From: Candidula unifasciata
Taxonomy: Eukaryota > Mollusca > Gastropoda > Stylommatophora > Geomitridae
DNA length: 64,000 bases
Assembly: GCA_905116865.2 (NCBI GenBank)
Contig: CAJHNH020000208.1
Location: 10,001 to 74,000 of the forward strand
Direction: 5' to 3'
Shown here one piece after another: positions 21,888 to 33,486 of this stretch. The notes beneath the pieces were generated by a model, which saw nothing but the letters and a program-made list of their open reading frames with translations, did no database searches and was not told the origin of the DNA. Position numbers and translations under genes: made by a program. Each line of letters begins with the position of its first letter. Position 1 is the stretch's first letter.

Positions 21888-22171
21888 TATTTTCTTCATC
21901 GCGGTCTGTACAGTCTTGTAGGATATGTTCTGCGGGGTTCACGAAAAACACACATGGACACAGTGGCGAGCTCCTAGACTAAGCCTGTACATATGCTTGT
22001 TAATACCCTGTCCTCATATGTGGAATGAGAATGACGACTTCTCTATGCGGGTCAAGTAAGTGGTAGTCATTATTAGCAAGTGGTGTAAAAAAAAATGTAG
22101 CATAGGCGCGTCATACGTCCCAAATACGACACTGGCAGCAGGAAGGAAGCTTGATTACTTATTGGCCAGTA
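21888..22171. other. Unassigned
   Basis: Short spacer between the SINE and the TTC array; no gene recognised. Confidence 0.5.
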
Positions 22172-23532
22172 TTCTTCTTCTTCTTCTTCTTCTTCTTCTT
22201 CTTCTTCTTCTTCTTCTTCTTCTTCTTCTTCTTCTTCTTCTTCTTCTTCTTCTTCTTCTTCTTCTTCTTCTTCTTCTTCTTCTTCTTCTTCTTCTTCTTC
22301 TTCTTCTTCTTCTTCTTCTTCTTTGCTTCTTCTTCGTCTTCTTCTTCTTCTTCTTCTTCTTCTTCTTCTTCTTCTTCTTCTTCTTCTTCTTCTTCTTCTT
22401 CTTCTTCTCTTCTTCTTCTTCTTCTTCTTCTTCTTCTTCTTCTTCTCTTCTTCTTCTTCTTCTTCTTCTTCTTTCTTCTTCTTCTTCTTCTTCTTCTTCT
22501 TCTCTTCTTCTTCTTCTTCTTCTTCTTCTTTTCTTCTTCTTCTTCTTCTTCTTCTTCTTCTTCTTCTTCTTCTTCTTCTTCTTCTTCTTCTTCTCTTCTT
22601 CTTTCTTCTTCTTCTTCTTCTTCTTCTTCTTCTTCTTCTTCTTCTTCTTCTCTTCTTCTTCTTCTTCTTCTTCTTCTTCTTTCTTCTTCTTCTTCTTCTT
22701 CTTCTTCTTCTTCTTCTTCTTCTTCTTCTTCTTCTTCTTCTTCTTCTTCTTCTTCTTCTTCTTCTTCTTCTTCTTCTTCTTCTTCTTCTTCTTCTTCTTC
22801 TTCTTCTTCTTCTTCTTCTTCTTCTTCTTCTTCTTCTTCTTCTCTTCTTCTTCTTCTTCTTCTTCTTCTTCTTCTTCTTCTTCTTCTTTCTTCTTCTTCT
22901 TCTTCTTCTTCTTCTTCTTCTTCTTCTTCTTCTTCTTCTTCTTCTTCTTCTTCTTCTTCTTCTTCTTCTTCTTCTTCTTCTTCTCTCTTCTTCTTCTTCT
23001 TCTTCTTCTTCTTCTTCTTCTTCTTCTTCTTCTTCTTCTTCTTCTTCTTCTTCTTCTTCTTCTCTTCTTCTTCTTCTTCTTCTTCTTCTTCTTCTTCTTC
23101 TTCTTCTTCTTCTTCTTCTTCTTCTTCTTCTTCTTCTTCTTTCTCTCTTCTTCTTCTTCTTCTTCTTCTTCTTCTTCTTCTTCTTCTTCTTCTTCTTCTT
23201 CTTCTTCTTCTTCTTCTTCTTCTTCTTCTTCTTCTTCTTCTTCTTCTTCTTCTTCTTCTTCTTTCTTCTTCTTCTTCTTCTTTTCTTCTTCTTCTTCTTC
23301 TTCTTCTCTTTCTCTTCTTCTTCTTCTTCTTCTTCTTCTTTCTTCTTCTTCTTCTTCTTCTTCTTCTTTCTCTTCTTCTTCTGCTTCTTCTTCTTCTTCT
23401 TTCTTCTTCTTCTTTCTTCTTCTTCTTCTTCTTCTTCTTCTTCTTCTCTTCTTCTTCTTCTTCTTCTTCTTCTTCCTTTCTTCTTCTTTTCTTCTTCTTC
23501 TTCTCTCTTCTTCTTCTTCTTTTTATTCTTCT

Positions 23533-23564
<32 letters not shown>

Positions 23565-23970
23565 TTCTTCTTCTTCTTCTTCTTCTTCTTCTTCTTCTTC
23601 TTCTTCTTCTTTCTTCTTCTTTCTTCTTCTTCTTCTTCTTCTTCTTCTTCTCTTTCTTCTTCTTCTTTCTTCTCTCTTCTTCTTCTTCTTCTTCTTCTTC
23701 TTCTTCTCCTTCTTCTTCTCTTCTTCTTCTTCTTCTTCTTCTTCTTCTTTCTTCTTCTTCTTCTTCTTCTCTTCTTCTCTTCTTCTTCTTCTTCTTCTTC
23801 TTCTTCTTTCTTCTTCTTCTTCTTCTTCTTCTTCTTCTTCTTCTCTTCTTCTTCTTCTTCTTCTTCTTCTGTCTTCTTCTTCTTCTTCTTCTTCTTCTTC
23901 TTCTTCTTCTTCTTCTTCTTCTTCTTCTTCTTCTTCTTCTTCTTCTTCTTCTTCTTCTTCTTCTTCTTCT
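22172..23970. repeat. Giant (TTC/GAA)n array, about 1.8 kb
   Basis: Almost pure TTC repeats with scattered one- or two-base slips (CTCTTC, TTTC) that change the reading phase. This produces the very long poly-S, poly-F, poly-L, poly-E, poly-K and poly-R open frames, which should not be annotated as genes. The right end runs directly into LINE C-terminal coding sequence on the minus strand. Confidence 0.98.
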
Positions 23971-24135
23971 CTTTCCAGTTGGTGACACCAAGTGTTTGCA
24001 GGTCTGTCTGGATTTTTCTCTCCGTCGTCTTCTTGGTCTGCCACCATTCAGCTCCCTTGTGTATACAATTTTTACCTCTCTGTCATCTGACACATTCTTT
24101 CAACATGTCCCAGCCAGTATACCGTATACATTAGC
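23971..24135 (-). pseudogene. LINE reverse transcriptase C-terminal end abutting the GAA array
   Basis: The minus strand reads VYWLGHVERMSDDREVKIVY, then TRELNGGRPRRRRREKSRQT and CKHLVSPTGK, then enters (GAA)n. The W-L-G-H-V-E-R-M motif and the basic G-G-R-P-R-R block are the standard C-terminus of many non-LTR reverse transcriptases, as in the copy at 54326-54847. The GAA array is therefore the expanded 3' tail of this element. Confidence 0.8.
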
Positions 24136-24475
24136 CAGTTTACTGTCAGAAAACTTACTACACTTTCCTAATTACATACAAATGTATCGAATTGCCGAGT
24201 CTTGCTCGGCTATCATTACATGTGACCTTTCAACCATTGTAGTAATTGCCGCCCTGGATCGCTGTGGGAAAACATGAACAATGTTTGTTTTGAATTTGTC
24301 GGCCTTCTTGATAACCTTCGCGCACTTGTGTCTAAACAAGACTATTCTAACCCGAACCACAGCGCCACATGCCACGAACTGTATTTTGTTTTTCCTGTTT
24401 CACAACAGTTTGGTAAGTAGACATGGGGACACAAAGATACTCCTTGTTCGCTATTTTATGTCCTAGTGCAATAGG
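24136..24475. other. Unassigned
   Basis: No recognisable gene; small frames without motif. Confidence 0.4.
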
Positions 24476-24483
24476 TTGTAGAG

Positions 24484-25100
24484 AAGTGGTCTCCAACTTT
24501 TTTAGGTGACGCTCCCTTGCGTATATGGCAACACCGGCTCTTTTCTTTTTGTCAACCCATATCTGGGTGCTCCGAAATTTCACAGGGAATTCTCAGCACA
24601 GTCCAATATTTTGGGGGTAGGGGTTAGGGTTAGTGTTAGTCGGTATTAATTTAACTCCCTAACACCCCTATAGTATTGGACTTTCTCCGGAATTCCCTAC
24701 GAAGTCTCGGAGCTCCCGAGAAGGGGTGAAATAAAGGAAAAGGACAACAAGACATCCTCTGCCCCGCCCTCCTAACATAAAAAATTTGATTAAAAAGGGG
24801 AGGACAGAATGAAAAATCATAAGCAGTGTTAACAAGAACTTGGATGGAAACATTTGCAAAATTGAAAGTGTCAAATAACAAAAGAAATAATCACCAACAA
24901 CTGGTAATTCAGTGTCCACATATCAATGTGATGGCTGACACTATTTTGTCTGATAATGCCTGCTATTTTTGGTCTGGTATTGGAAAAAGCACAGCGGAGA
25001 TCACCCTGAACTCCTCCACATCAAGCTGTTTAACCTGAAAATGCAGAAAATTATAAGTATTGCCCCCCACCCCCTTTTTCACCATGGTTGGAGACCACTG
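24484..25100. mobile_element. hAT-type MITE with perfect 8-bp target duplication
   Basis: Terminal inverted repeats AAGTGGTCTCCAAC (24484) and GTTGGAGACCACTG (ending 25100) are flanked on both sides by TTGTAGAG (24476-24483 and 25101-25108). No transposase is present in the 617 bp. An inner inverted repeat lies at about 24567-24717. Confidence 0.95.
24567..24717. repeat. Foldback (inverted repeat) segment nested in the MITE
   Basis: The left arm reads GTGCTCCGAAATTTCACAGG, then GTCCAATATTTTGGGGGTAG. The right arm is its diverged reverse complement, with CCCCTATAGTATTGGAC then GAATTCCCTACGAAGTCTCG. The arms are about 65-70 bp around a short AT-rich loop. Confidence 0.8.
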
Positions 25101-25168
25101 TTGTAGAGGGCGTTATACACTTGTTTTTTCCCTTTGTGGATTTCAGTACCACAGTTTTTTTTTTCTGA

Positions 25169-27104
25169 GTAGGAATAAGAAGTATAAACATCCCACTTCT
25201 CAACAAGGACGTCGTGGATTAGGACGAATAGACATCCTACATCTCAACAAGGACGTTGTGGATTAGGGAGTATAGACATCCTACTTCTCAACAAGGACGT
25301 CGTGGATTAGGAAGTATAGACATCCTACTTCTTAATAAGGACGTCCTGGATTAGGAAGTATAGACATCCTACTTCTTAACAAGGACGTCGTGGATTAGGA
25401 AGTATAGACATCCTACTTCTTAGGAAGGACGCCATGGATTAAGAAGTATAGACATCCTACTTCTCAACAAGGACGTTGTGGCTTAGGAAGTATAGACATC
25501 CTACTTCTTAACAAGGACGTCGTGGATTAGGGAGTATAGACATCCTACTTCTCAAAAAAGACGTCGTGGATTAGGGAGTATAGGCATCCTACTTCTCAAC
25601 AAGGACGTTGAGGATTAGGAAGTATAGACATCCTACTTCTCAACAAGGACGTCGTGGATTAGGAAGTATAGACATCCTACTTCTTAATAAGGACGTCCTG
25701 GATTAGGAAGTATAGACATCCTACTTCTTAACAAGGACGTCGTGGATTAGGAAGTATAGACATCCTACTTCTTAGGAAGGACGCCATGGATTAAGGAGTA
25801 TAGACATCCTACTTCTCAACAAGGACGTTGTGGCTTAGGAAGTATAGACATCCTACTTCTTAACAAGGACGTCGTGGATTAGGGAGTATAGACATCCTAC
25901 TTCTCAAAAAAGACGTCGTGGATTAGGGAGTATAGGCATCCTACTTCTCAACAAGGACGTCGTGGATTAGGAAGTATAGACATCCTACTTCTCAACAAGG
26001 ACGTCGTGGATTAGGAAGTATAGACGTCCTACTTCTCAACAAGGACGTCGAGGATTAGAAAGTATAGACGTTCTACTTCTCAACAAGGACGTTGTGGATT
26101 AGGAAGTATAGACATCCTACTTCTCAAAAAGGACGTTGTGGATTAGGAAGTATAGACATCCTACTTTTCAAAAAAAAGACGTCGTGGATTAGGGAGTATA
26201 GACATCCTACTTCTCAACAAGAACGTTGAGGATTAGGGAGTATAGACATCCTACTTCTCAACAAGGACGTTGAGGATTAGGAAGTATAGACATCCTACTT
26301 CTCAACAAGGACGTTGAGGATTAGGAAGTATAGACATCCTACTTCTCAACAAGGACGTCGTGGATTAGGAAGTATAGACATCCTACTTCTTAATAAGGAC
26401 GTCCTGGATTAGGAAGTATAGACATCCTACTTCTTAACAAGGACGTCGTGGATTAGGAAGTATAGACATCCTACTTCTTAGGAAGGACGCCATGGATTAA
26501 GAAGTATAGACATCCTACTTCTCAACAAGGACGTTGTGGCTTAGGAAGTATAGACATCCTACTTCTTAACAAGGACGTCGTGGATTAGGGAGTATAGACA
26601 TCCTACTTCTAAAAAAAGACGTCGTGGATTAGGGAGTATAGGCATCCTACTTCTCAACAAGGACGTCGTGGATTAGGAAGTATAGACATCCTACTTCTCA
26701 ACAAGGACGTCGTGGATTAGGAAGTATAGACGTCCTACTTCTCAACAAGGACGTCGAGGATTAGAAAGTATAGACGTTCTACTTCTCAACAAGGACGTTG
26801 TGGATTAGGAAGTATAGACATCCTACTTCTCAAAAAGGACGTCGTGGATTAGGAAGTATAGACATCCTACTTCTCAAAAAAAAAAAGACGTCGTGGATTA
26901 GGGAGTATAGACATCCTACTTCTCAACAAGAACGTCGTGGATTAGGAAGTATAGACATCCTACTTCTCAACAAGGACGTTGTGGACAAGGAAGTATAGAC
27001 ATCCTACTTCTTAACAAGGACGTCGGGGATTATGAAATATAGACATCCTACTTCTCAATAAGGACGTCGTGGATTAGGAAGTATAGACATCCTACTTCTC
27101 AACT
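25169..27104 (+). repeat. 44-bp minisatellite, about 44 copies, with higher-order repeats
   Basis: The consensus unit begins GAAGTATAGACATCCTACTT, continues CTCAACAAGGACGTCGTGGA and ends TTAG (44 bp). GAAGTA and TACTTC inside the unit are inverted complements. Marker variants recur at fixed distances: CTTAATAAGG at 25331, 25683 and 26389; CTTAGGAAGG at 25419, 25771 and 26477. This gives offsets of 352 (8 units) and 706 (about 16 units). Confidence 0.97.
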
Positions 27105-27799
27105 CTGTCTCGCTCGCTCTCTCTCCCCTCTCTCTGTCTCTGTCTTTGTCTGTCTTTCTCTCTCCGCCTGTATCGTATGTACACAAACGTTCAAACATAC
27201 ATATATCTATGCACACAGGAAGACATACGCGTAGGTGTGTACGCACCCCCATATATATATACACATCCCCAGCAAACATGCATTTTCAGTAGATCTCACT
27301 TTCCATTGTCCCTCGCAGATATTAAATTGGTTCAAAATTGATTGGTGCTTATCCTACCCACGTCTCACTTCTTTTTATGTGTGCTAGTAGCATACACAGA
27401 CTGTGCCATCAGAATATTTGTGACGTATCGACTTTTTCAACAGAGACTGTTGATTAATATATTCTTAGTTTCCCGTGTGACCGAAGAGGGCAGGACATCT
27501 CAGCCTGGCCAGTCAAACTGGCTGAGATTATTCAACAGTGTCTATGAATCTGTGGCCAGTGGTCAGGCAGGACGGACCATATTTTGCAAGCTGGCATATC
27601 CATCGTCGAATTAGACTTGTAACTGTCTTGCACGAAAAGAAGCGCACATCCACAGAAAGCTGTGCACGTCCGTAAAACGAACCTGAACACACGACCTTAA
27701 GAACGTGGGACAAACGGCTTGATCACGTAACCATGGAGAAACCTCCTCCCCCTCAGAGACTTCATAAATCAGCTGTTACAACAACGAGTTTCCAGGATA
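27105..27799. other. CT-rich edge then unassigned
   Basis: 27105-27172 is CT-rich simple sequence at the array edge. 27173-27799 shows no recognisable gene or repeat. Confidence 0.4.
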
Positions 27800-27960
27800 G
27801 CGCGCATAGTCTCTCATCATTTTGTTGCAGTTATAGATCCTTTGCAGAACGTTGTTCTCATCACTACACGCTAGCAAGCCACTTGCTTCTATGCCCATGG
27901 TATCCTTGATACCATGCGTCCACCGTGGTATTGGTGGACCCCTGCCTTATTTTAATAGAA
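27800..27960 (-). pseudogene. LINE 3' end fragment
   Basis: The minus strand reads GPPIPRWTHGIKDTMGIEAS, then ENNVLQRI and an ATGATGAGAG tail. It parallels GRPIRRWAQDISDSLSVK in the 2602-2862 copy and ends in the same triplet tail type. Confidence 0.6.
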
Positions 27961-28140
27961 TCATACCCGCCATTACGTTCCTTCCAAATCATTGTGTTGT
28001 TTAAATTGGTCAAAATATGTTAGTTTCTCTGAAGCTATGTCGTGTGTTAGTCTAGAAATATTGAATACAACACAGACTGTAACTAGAAACCACTGCGAAG
28101 AAAACGCACAAATACTGCTGAACATTTCGACCAAAGTCTT

Positions 28141-28236
28141 TATCAAAAAAAATTTAGCCCTGCTCCCTCAGGAGCCGAACCCAGGACCATCCGATCCGGA
28201 GGCAAGCGTCTAGCCGCTACACCACGACAGCTCCCA
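28141..28236 (-). mobile_element. SINE family B, tRNA half only
   Basis: The minus strand shows GAGCTGTCGTGGTGTAGCGG as A-box region and GGGTTCGGCTCC as B box. The body is missing. Confidence 0.75.
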
Positions 28237-28329
28237 AAATTAAAATAAGTCGTCTAGAAAATATAAATAAATTTAACGCAAATTAAATTAAGCTATGCTA
28301 AATATTTATCCACGGAGGACTGAGAACCC

Positions 28330-28558
28330 AGGATATACTATAATCCCTGTCCCCATGGGGACGCATTTTTCTTTATTTTGAAGGCCCACCCTGGTTGTTG
28401 CCAGGGGCCCTAATATAACCTAACTGTTAAACGGGGTTTCTGGGATCTCTCCACGGGTAATCGTCTTCCGAATGGTGGCACTTTGTGACACTAGATGTTT
28501 ATCACTCAGTGTGATGTCCTGGTGAGGTAGTAAATCATTCAGTCAGTCAGAGAACACT
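28330..28558 (+). mobile_element. SINE-like element, family D, (GTCA)n tail
   Basis: Shares GGCCCACCCTGGTTGTTGCC, GGGGTTTCTGGGATCTCTCC and TGTTTATCACTCAGTGTGAT with 49810-50037. Both end in a short GTCAGTCAG tail. No tRNA boxes are obvious. Confidence 0.8.
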
Positions 28559-29480
28559 GAATGAAGCGACTTTCCAAGGGAAAGCGGTTGGTTTGATCAG
28601 CGCAGCAAGATTTTATGGCAGTAATTGAGATGTAGATTTCGCCCTCGGAGTCAGAACTATTAAACGGAACGCTTGATTCTTTGTATGTCTGTGAACCACG
28701 TCCCCTGGATGTTCAGTTCTTGAAGCACGATGAAGTCATTAGACTCATCCTCCCTAGACATTAATAAGGCAACGGCAAACGAATATAAAAAGAAAACCGA
28801 CGTGGACATTTCCCCTCACAACATTTTACATTTTGCCAGCCGATACCAAATTGACACCGCCATAATCAGCAGTCGATTTTGCAGTAGGGGGTCGCAAGAC
28901 AATAATGCCTGACACTTTCGTTGTCATTGCATTTATTATTCTGCTGTGATAATAGTGTATACCAAAGACGGCTACCAGGGTACAAGTTATAAGTGCTAAC
29001 TGTGCTGTAAGTAATTATTATGTAATTGTTGTAATTGCCGCTGTTGTTGTTCTTCTGTTGCCTCCTGTGGCTCATCGGTTTTGGAAGTAATTTTGTAATT
29101 CCGTGATACTGAATTTAGTTCAGCCGCAGGTGGTTTGACGTTGATTTTTACAGTGGCATGAGTGTCGAACTCACAATAAGCTATGACAGACTACTGAACC
29201 TAACATTGATTAGTAAAACTACAAAAGGCTTAAAAATTAATGAGTTGCGTTGCGGTGTCGTATAAAGTATATGCAACTTATTAACTTTGTTATTGTAAAT
29301 TTTCTTTTTGGAATTTTACAGTAAAGAAAAGTGTCAGTTTTCATTGTTGGCTTTTGTAGTATTTGTTCATTTTTTAAACCAGTCGGTACCCGACAGCATA
29401 TGTAGTAAAGGCCACGTCGGCCGCCTTTACTTCTCACACAATTTTATAGGACTTATTTTAGAAAAGGTGAAGGAAAAAAA
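28559..29480. other. Unassigned
   Basis: A fragment of family B appears at 29385-29440 (AGTAAAGGCCACGTCGGCCG). Otherwise no gene recognised. Confidence 0.4.
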
Positions 29481-29481
29481 A

Positions 29482-29705
29482 TCACACCTTTTTCTTGGTG
29501 TTCACTGTCTGTAAACTCCGGCGGAAAGTGCAGGTTGTTTGTCCACATCTGGACTGTGGTCTTCTTTCAGAAGACATATATCTTTTACAGATCTGGATTA
29601 TTTGTATGCAGACGATTCCTCGCCTCTCAGGTAGATGCACTCCGGCTTTGAAGGAGACACCTTTAATTGGCCGTCTTCTACGACATGCTTGTTAGTGAGC
29701 AGTGA
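29482..29705 (-). mobile_element. SINE family C, minus strand
   Basis: TGTAAACTCCGGCGGAAAGT, GCAGGTTGTTTGTCCACATC and CAGGTAGATGCACTCCGGCT are antisense family C blocks in the expected order. Confidence 0.8.
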
Positions 29706-29904
29706 GTCTCTTCTTCATCCACTCCACCTCTACCACCACCCCTCCCCCGAAACCCAGAGAGGGAAGAGCGGGGACGTCTTTTTTCGATTGGTTCATGCCG
29801 GTTCAATCATTATAAGAGAAACGCGATAGCAGTATATTTTTCAAACTGAGATAAAACAGACATAGAACCACACAAAAGGCACTGAAATATGAAATAAATG
29901 ATCA

Positions 29905-30100
29905 GAGTATGAGGGAAGGTGTAGGAAAAACTTTTCGTCGAACTTTGATGAAAGAGGCCAGAAGTGCTGGATTGGTTTACAGACACAATATCGAAAGATG
30001 GCTCAGGATAGATCGTAAAAGAAGAACACAATGGGACCCCTGTCTGATGTACAAATGGCACAACAAGATGATTATGAGGATGATGTGTGGGATGAATTAT
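29905..30100 (+). pseudogene. LINE reverse transcriptase C-terminal fragment
   Basis: The frame reads KTFRRTLMKEARSAGLVYRH and then LMYKWHNKMIMRMM, and ends in a GATGATTATGAGGATGATG tail. The T-W-R-R-x-x-x-E-A-x-x-A-G pattern followed by a terminal W-H-N-K is typical of the extreme C-terminus of non-LTR reverse transcriptases. Confidence 0.65.
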
Positions 30101-30560
30101 GATGTCAGTCCATAATATGTGCCTGGTGTAGGTGACTCACAGAGCATACTGTGAAAGTGGAAACAGGCATGCTCTGAGCAAAGTGACAAGCATCACATTA
30201 GAGTTCTCGGGTAGTTAGCGTTATTTGGATATTTTTCTCCAGGTCATGAGGATGTTTTGGGAAAGGAACAGGCAGATAGTCTGGCTGGTTCTGCACCACT
30301 TGGCGATGAACTGATGCGTGTTGTAAGGAACCTGTGAGAGCCAGTAAACAGTACGGAAGCACACATAGGTAGGTCATGACGGTCTGAAGAGCTGTGCTGC
30401 GAGGAATGACCAGGGATCTGATCGACACTCAACGCTCAATCGAGTGTTCAGATGGAGATACAGTTAGGCTGTTACGGGTACCGACGCAGTTAGAACTGTT
30501 GCGTTTGCTGCTGAAGATGGGGATGGAGGGTTTATGAAATTGCCTCAAGTGTTAGGATGT
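30101..30560. other. Unassigned
   Basis: Mixed sequence without recognisable gene; frames at 30198-30432 (-) are not supported. Confidence 0.35.
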
Positions 30561-30578
30561 CCCTTCTTAATTTATAAC

Positions 30579-30850
30579 TCATGTACTGTCAGTCATTTCT
30601 GACACAGCTATTATTTTATGTTGTGTTGCTAAACTGTCTAACATCGTCTTTGTTGGTCTTCTCCTGCCTTTCCTTTCACCTAACTTTCCTGTTTGTGCAT
30701 CATACTCCAGTTTACCATTTCGTATGGCCTGCTTAAGGTATATGGAATGTCTTCTAATTGATTCTCTTTGATGCGTAATTCCGTTTAAGACATTTTCACA
30801 AAACATTTTATCTGTACATGGTATTTCAATTTTTATATATTTATATACAT
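30579..30850 (-). pseudogene. LINE C-terminal fragment
   Basis: The minus-strand frame contains IYLKQAIRNGKLEYDAQTGK, then LGERKGRRRPTKTMLDSL and a short end. This corresponds to the G-K-R-G-R-G-R-P-x-x-x-x-L-D region of LINE reverse transcriptases (compare GRSDRGRQREMILDSL at 19127-19720). Confidence 0.55.
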
Positions 30851-32562
30851 ACAATTTTAGACACGTGATTAAAAGGAATAAACCCAAAAACTTGGTAACA
30901 TTTGGCAGGTTTCATGGAAAGAAATCAAAGGGAACAAAAAAAAAAAAAAAAAGAAATGCCCCTTTGTACTAGGCCACACTTGAAAGAGCGAGAAAGGACA
31001 CTGACCTGATCCGTGATTCTGGTGATTGGCTGGGATGGCGAATCATGACCACCTGCGTTTAAAGGTAGACCTCATGATGATGATGACGATGATGGTATAT
31101 AACCATTTTCTTGAGAATATTAATAGCACAGCAAAGTTTTCAACAGAAATTTAACATTAAATTATTAATTGTTGTGACAGGTGTTTCCTTTCACGCTAGC
31201 TCACGTACCTGATGGACATTTGCAGATAAACCCAGATGTCTCTATTGTCCGGTAGCCCAGAATGAAAATCCACAAATCGATAAGTCATAATGTATATCTC
31301 GTGTGTCTCACTCCATGGATGATGGGACGATGGTGGAGCAGTCTGCTGGGAAGTAATTTGTTCCGAAGGTCTTCCGTCTTAAGAGGGTTGGTAATAATTG
31401 GTAAAACACAGATTAGGTTGCCGAGATCAAATTATAATGTGAGTAATATTGGATGCTTTCCTGATATCCCCCTCCCCCCCAGGATGACGTCATAAGACAG
31501 TCTAGTATATTAGAGGGTGGTAAAAGCGGGTTTTGCGGCTTTCAGATGCTTTTAACTACCCCCAAAACATCTAGAACTGGGCCTAACCCCAACCCACCTA
31601 CTCCCAGAGTGCCACGACTGCATGCAAGCCTATCTACCACCCCCTAAAATTTTCGACTGTCTGTTTGGGGGGAGATTTTGGGATAGAAACTAATATTGTT
31701 CAGGGACGCCGGAGTCTCGAGGCTCAGGCACCATAAGGCGCCCTCTCCCACCCTAGCCTCATTTTTATAGGGGGAGGGGGGAGGGGGGCTGAGCCTCGTA
31801 ACTGTCAGCAAATTTTCAAATGGGGATAACCAGCTCCACAAACCATGCATAGTTTTTAGTTCATATTATTTCAGATATATTATATTTATTTGCCATTTAG
31901 CATAATATTATTTTTATTATTATTGCTCACTTAACAAGGATTAGACTTCCCAGTGAGATCTCTTTGCCTCTAGAGAATTATAAGAGATGGGGGTGGTGGG
32001 GGGAGGTGCTAAACAGACCCTCCAACCCGCCTATTGTTTTCGAAGGTTTTCTTTGTGTCGGTGCCTTTGATGTTAGGTTTAAATAGCAGTGTGACATAAA
32101 CCTTCATTAATAGAAACCGCAGACAAGGAGACAGACTTCCGTTGTTTTTGTTCGTTCTCGAATACATGGAATTGTATGTGGTTTTCTGTTTTTTGCTGAA
32201 ATCCGGTCGTGTAGCAGGTGGCGCCATTGTGAAATTCTGTGCCTACATTAGACGTTTCAATTGCTTTATGAAATAATAGTAATAGAATAAATGAAAGCGA
32301 CATTTCAAAGAACGAAATCTGGTAACTGGTAAGCAAAACATCTGCCAGCCTTCGGAGATCGGATACGTCATTCAATTAAGAAAACAAAAGTGTTTTCACA
32401 GCCAACAAAAATCTCTCACCCTGAATTAACCCAAGCTGTCTATTGGCGATCTGACAAACTTATCGTCTACTTTGTATTTCTTGTAGCAATTTCGTGGAAA
32501 TTCTACGGCTATTTCTAGCCTGGTTACCTGATTAATGTTGCAGATGTATCTTCTTGTGGGGG
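30851..32562. other. Unassigned; A-run and C/G-rich stretches
   Basis: A-run at 30937-30953; TGA-type triplets at 31075-31095 may be a retroelement tail. 31465-31800 is C/G-rich with short runs. No supported gene. Confidence 0.35.
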
Positions 32563-32875
32563 GTTGCGTCGTCTCGAGGCATGGTGTCCGCCTCTAGTGC
32601 TAGAGGTTCCGAGTTCAATCCCCGGTAAGGGCTGGGATTTTTTAACTTGGACTTGGACTTCTAGTCTCTGGGTAGTGAGATCGGATGCCCGTGTGCATTT
32701 TTGCGCATGTAAAAAATCCCTTGGCAGTTGGAAATCGAAAAAAGTAGCATAACGGCGCCGCCCGAACATAATTTTGGAGTTACAAATCTACCTACGTAGT
32801 TTAGGATCCTCGCCGGTGCTAAAGAGGCTGTCCACTGTGATGAGCTTCTTCGGACTCAGGCTTGAGTTTAGAAGA
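32563..32875 (+). mobile_element. tRNA-derived SINE, family E
   Basis: Head CGTCTCGAGGCATGGTGTCC with B box GAGTTCAATCCCC. The body AAAAAATCCCTTGGCAGTTG and the end GAGCTTCTTCGGACTCAGGC match, in reverse complement, the copy at 63165-63432. Confidence 0.88.
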
Positions 32876-33097
32876 AGAACGGAGCACTTATAGGCATGTT
32901 GAGCACTTCATTTTATATAATAAACCAACAGATAATGTATTGACTGGCACTCATAGAACGAAGAAGAAATATAAAAGGAATACTAGACAACATTAACATC
33001 GAGAGCTATAGTTACCGTGTCGGGAATCAAGCATGTCACCTCCAAATTGTGTGTGCGCCTCACTATGGAAACTAAAAACATGACCACTAGGCAACCC

Positions 33098-33290
33098 TGG
33101 GGAGCCGAATTTTTTTTTTTTCAAAGATGACCTTGGCTTCCAGGTTGACCCAGCCTTGAGTAGGTACCAGACATAGTCCTGGCAATCAGTGGCCAACAAC
33201 ATCACCCACTGAGTTGCCGATTTGTCGTTAAACCTGCCCTATATGCCCAGTAGGCCTAAACTCGGGAAAATAGATCTCTTTGAATCCTTT
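33098..33290 (+). mobile_element. SINE family B, body and 3' part
   Basis: CCTTGGCTTCCAGGTTGACC, CAGCCTTGAGTAGGTACCAG and TGCCCTATATGCCCAGTAGG follow the family B body. The tRNA head is replaced by a T-run at 33110-33121. Confidence 0.8.
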
Positions 33291-33486
33291 TTGTTTTGTG
33301 TGTTCTAGCTCAAGGACATTGTAGTTATACAGTTATCAAGGTTTCTAGTATGTGACATATCCATCATCAGCATCTTGCCCCGCCCCATGAAACGCTGGAA
33401 TTAAGGTTAAAAAAAAAATACAAAAACAACAACCTGGATTCGTGTCTCCGTCTTCTTCTTTTGTCAATATCTGCTTATGCCGCTTG

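Noticed and set aside
22060..24277. Open frames of 600-700 codons (poly-Ser, Phe, Leu, Glu, Lys, Arg) on both strands
   Set aside because: They are readings of the TTC/GAA array in different phases; a perfect triplet repeat has no stop codons in these frames.
24605..24640. Telomere-like GGGTTAGGGTTAG
   Set aside because: Only about two units, within the foldback arm of a MITE.
25169..27104. CRISPR array, because of regular direct repeats of 44 bp
   Set aside because: There are no unique spacers, units are contiguous, and the sequence is eukaryotic. It is a minisatellite.
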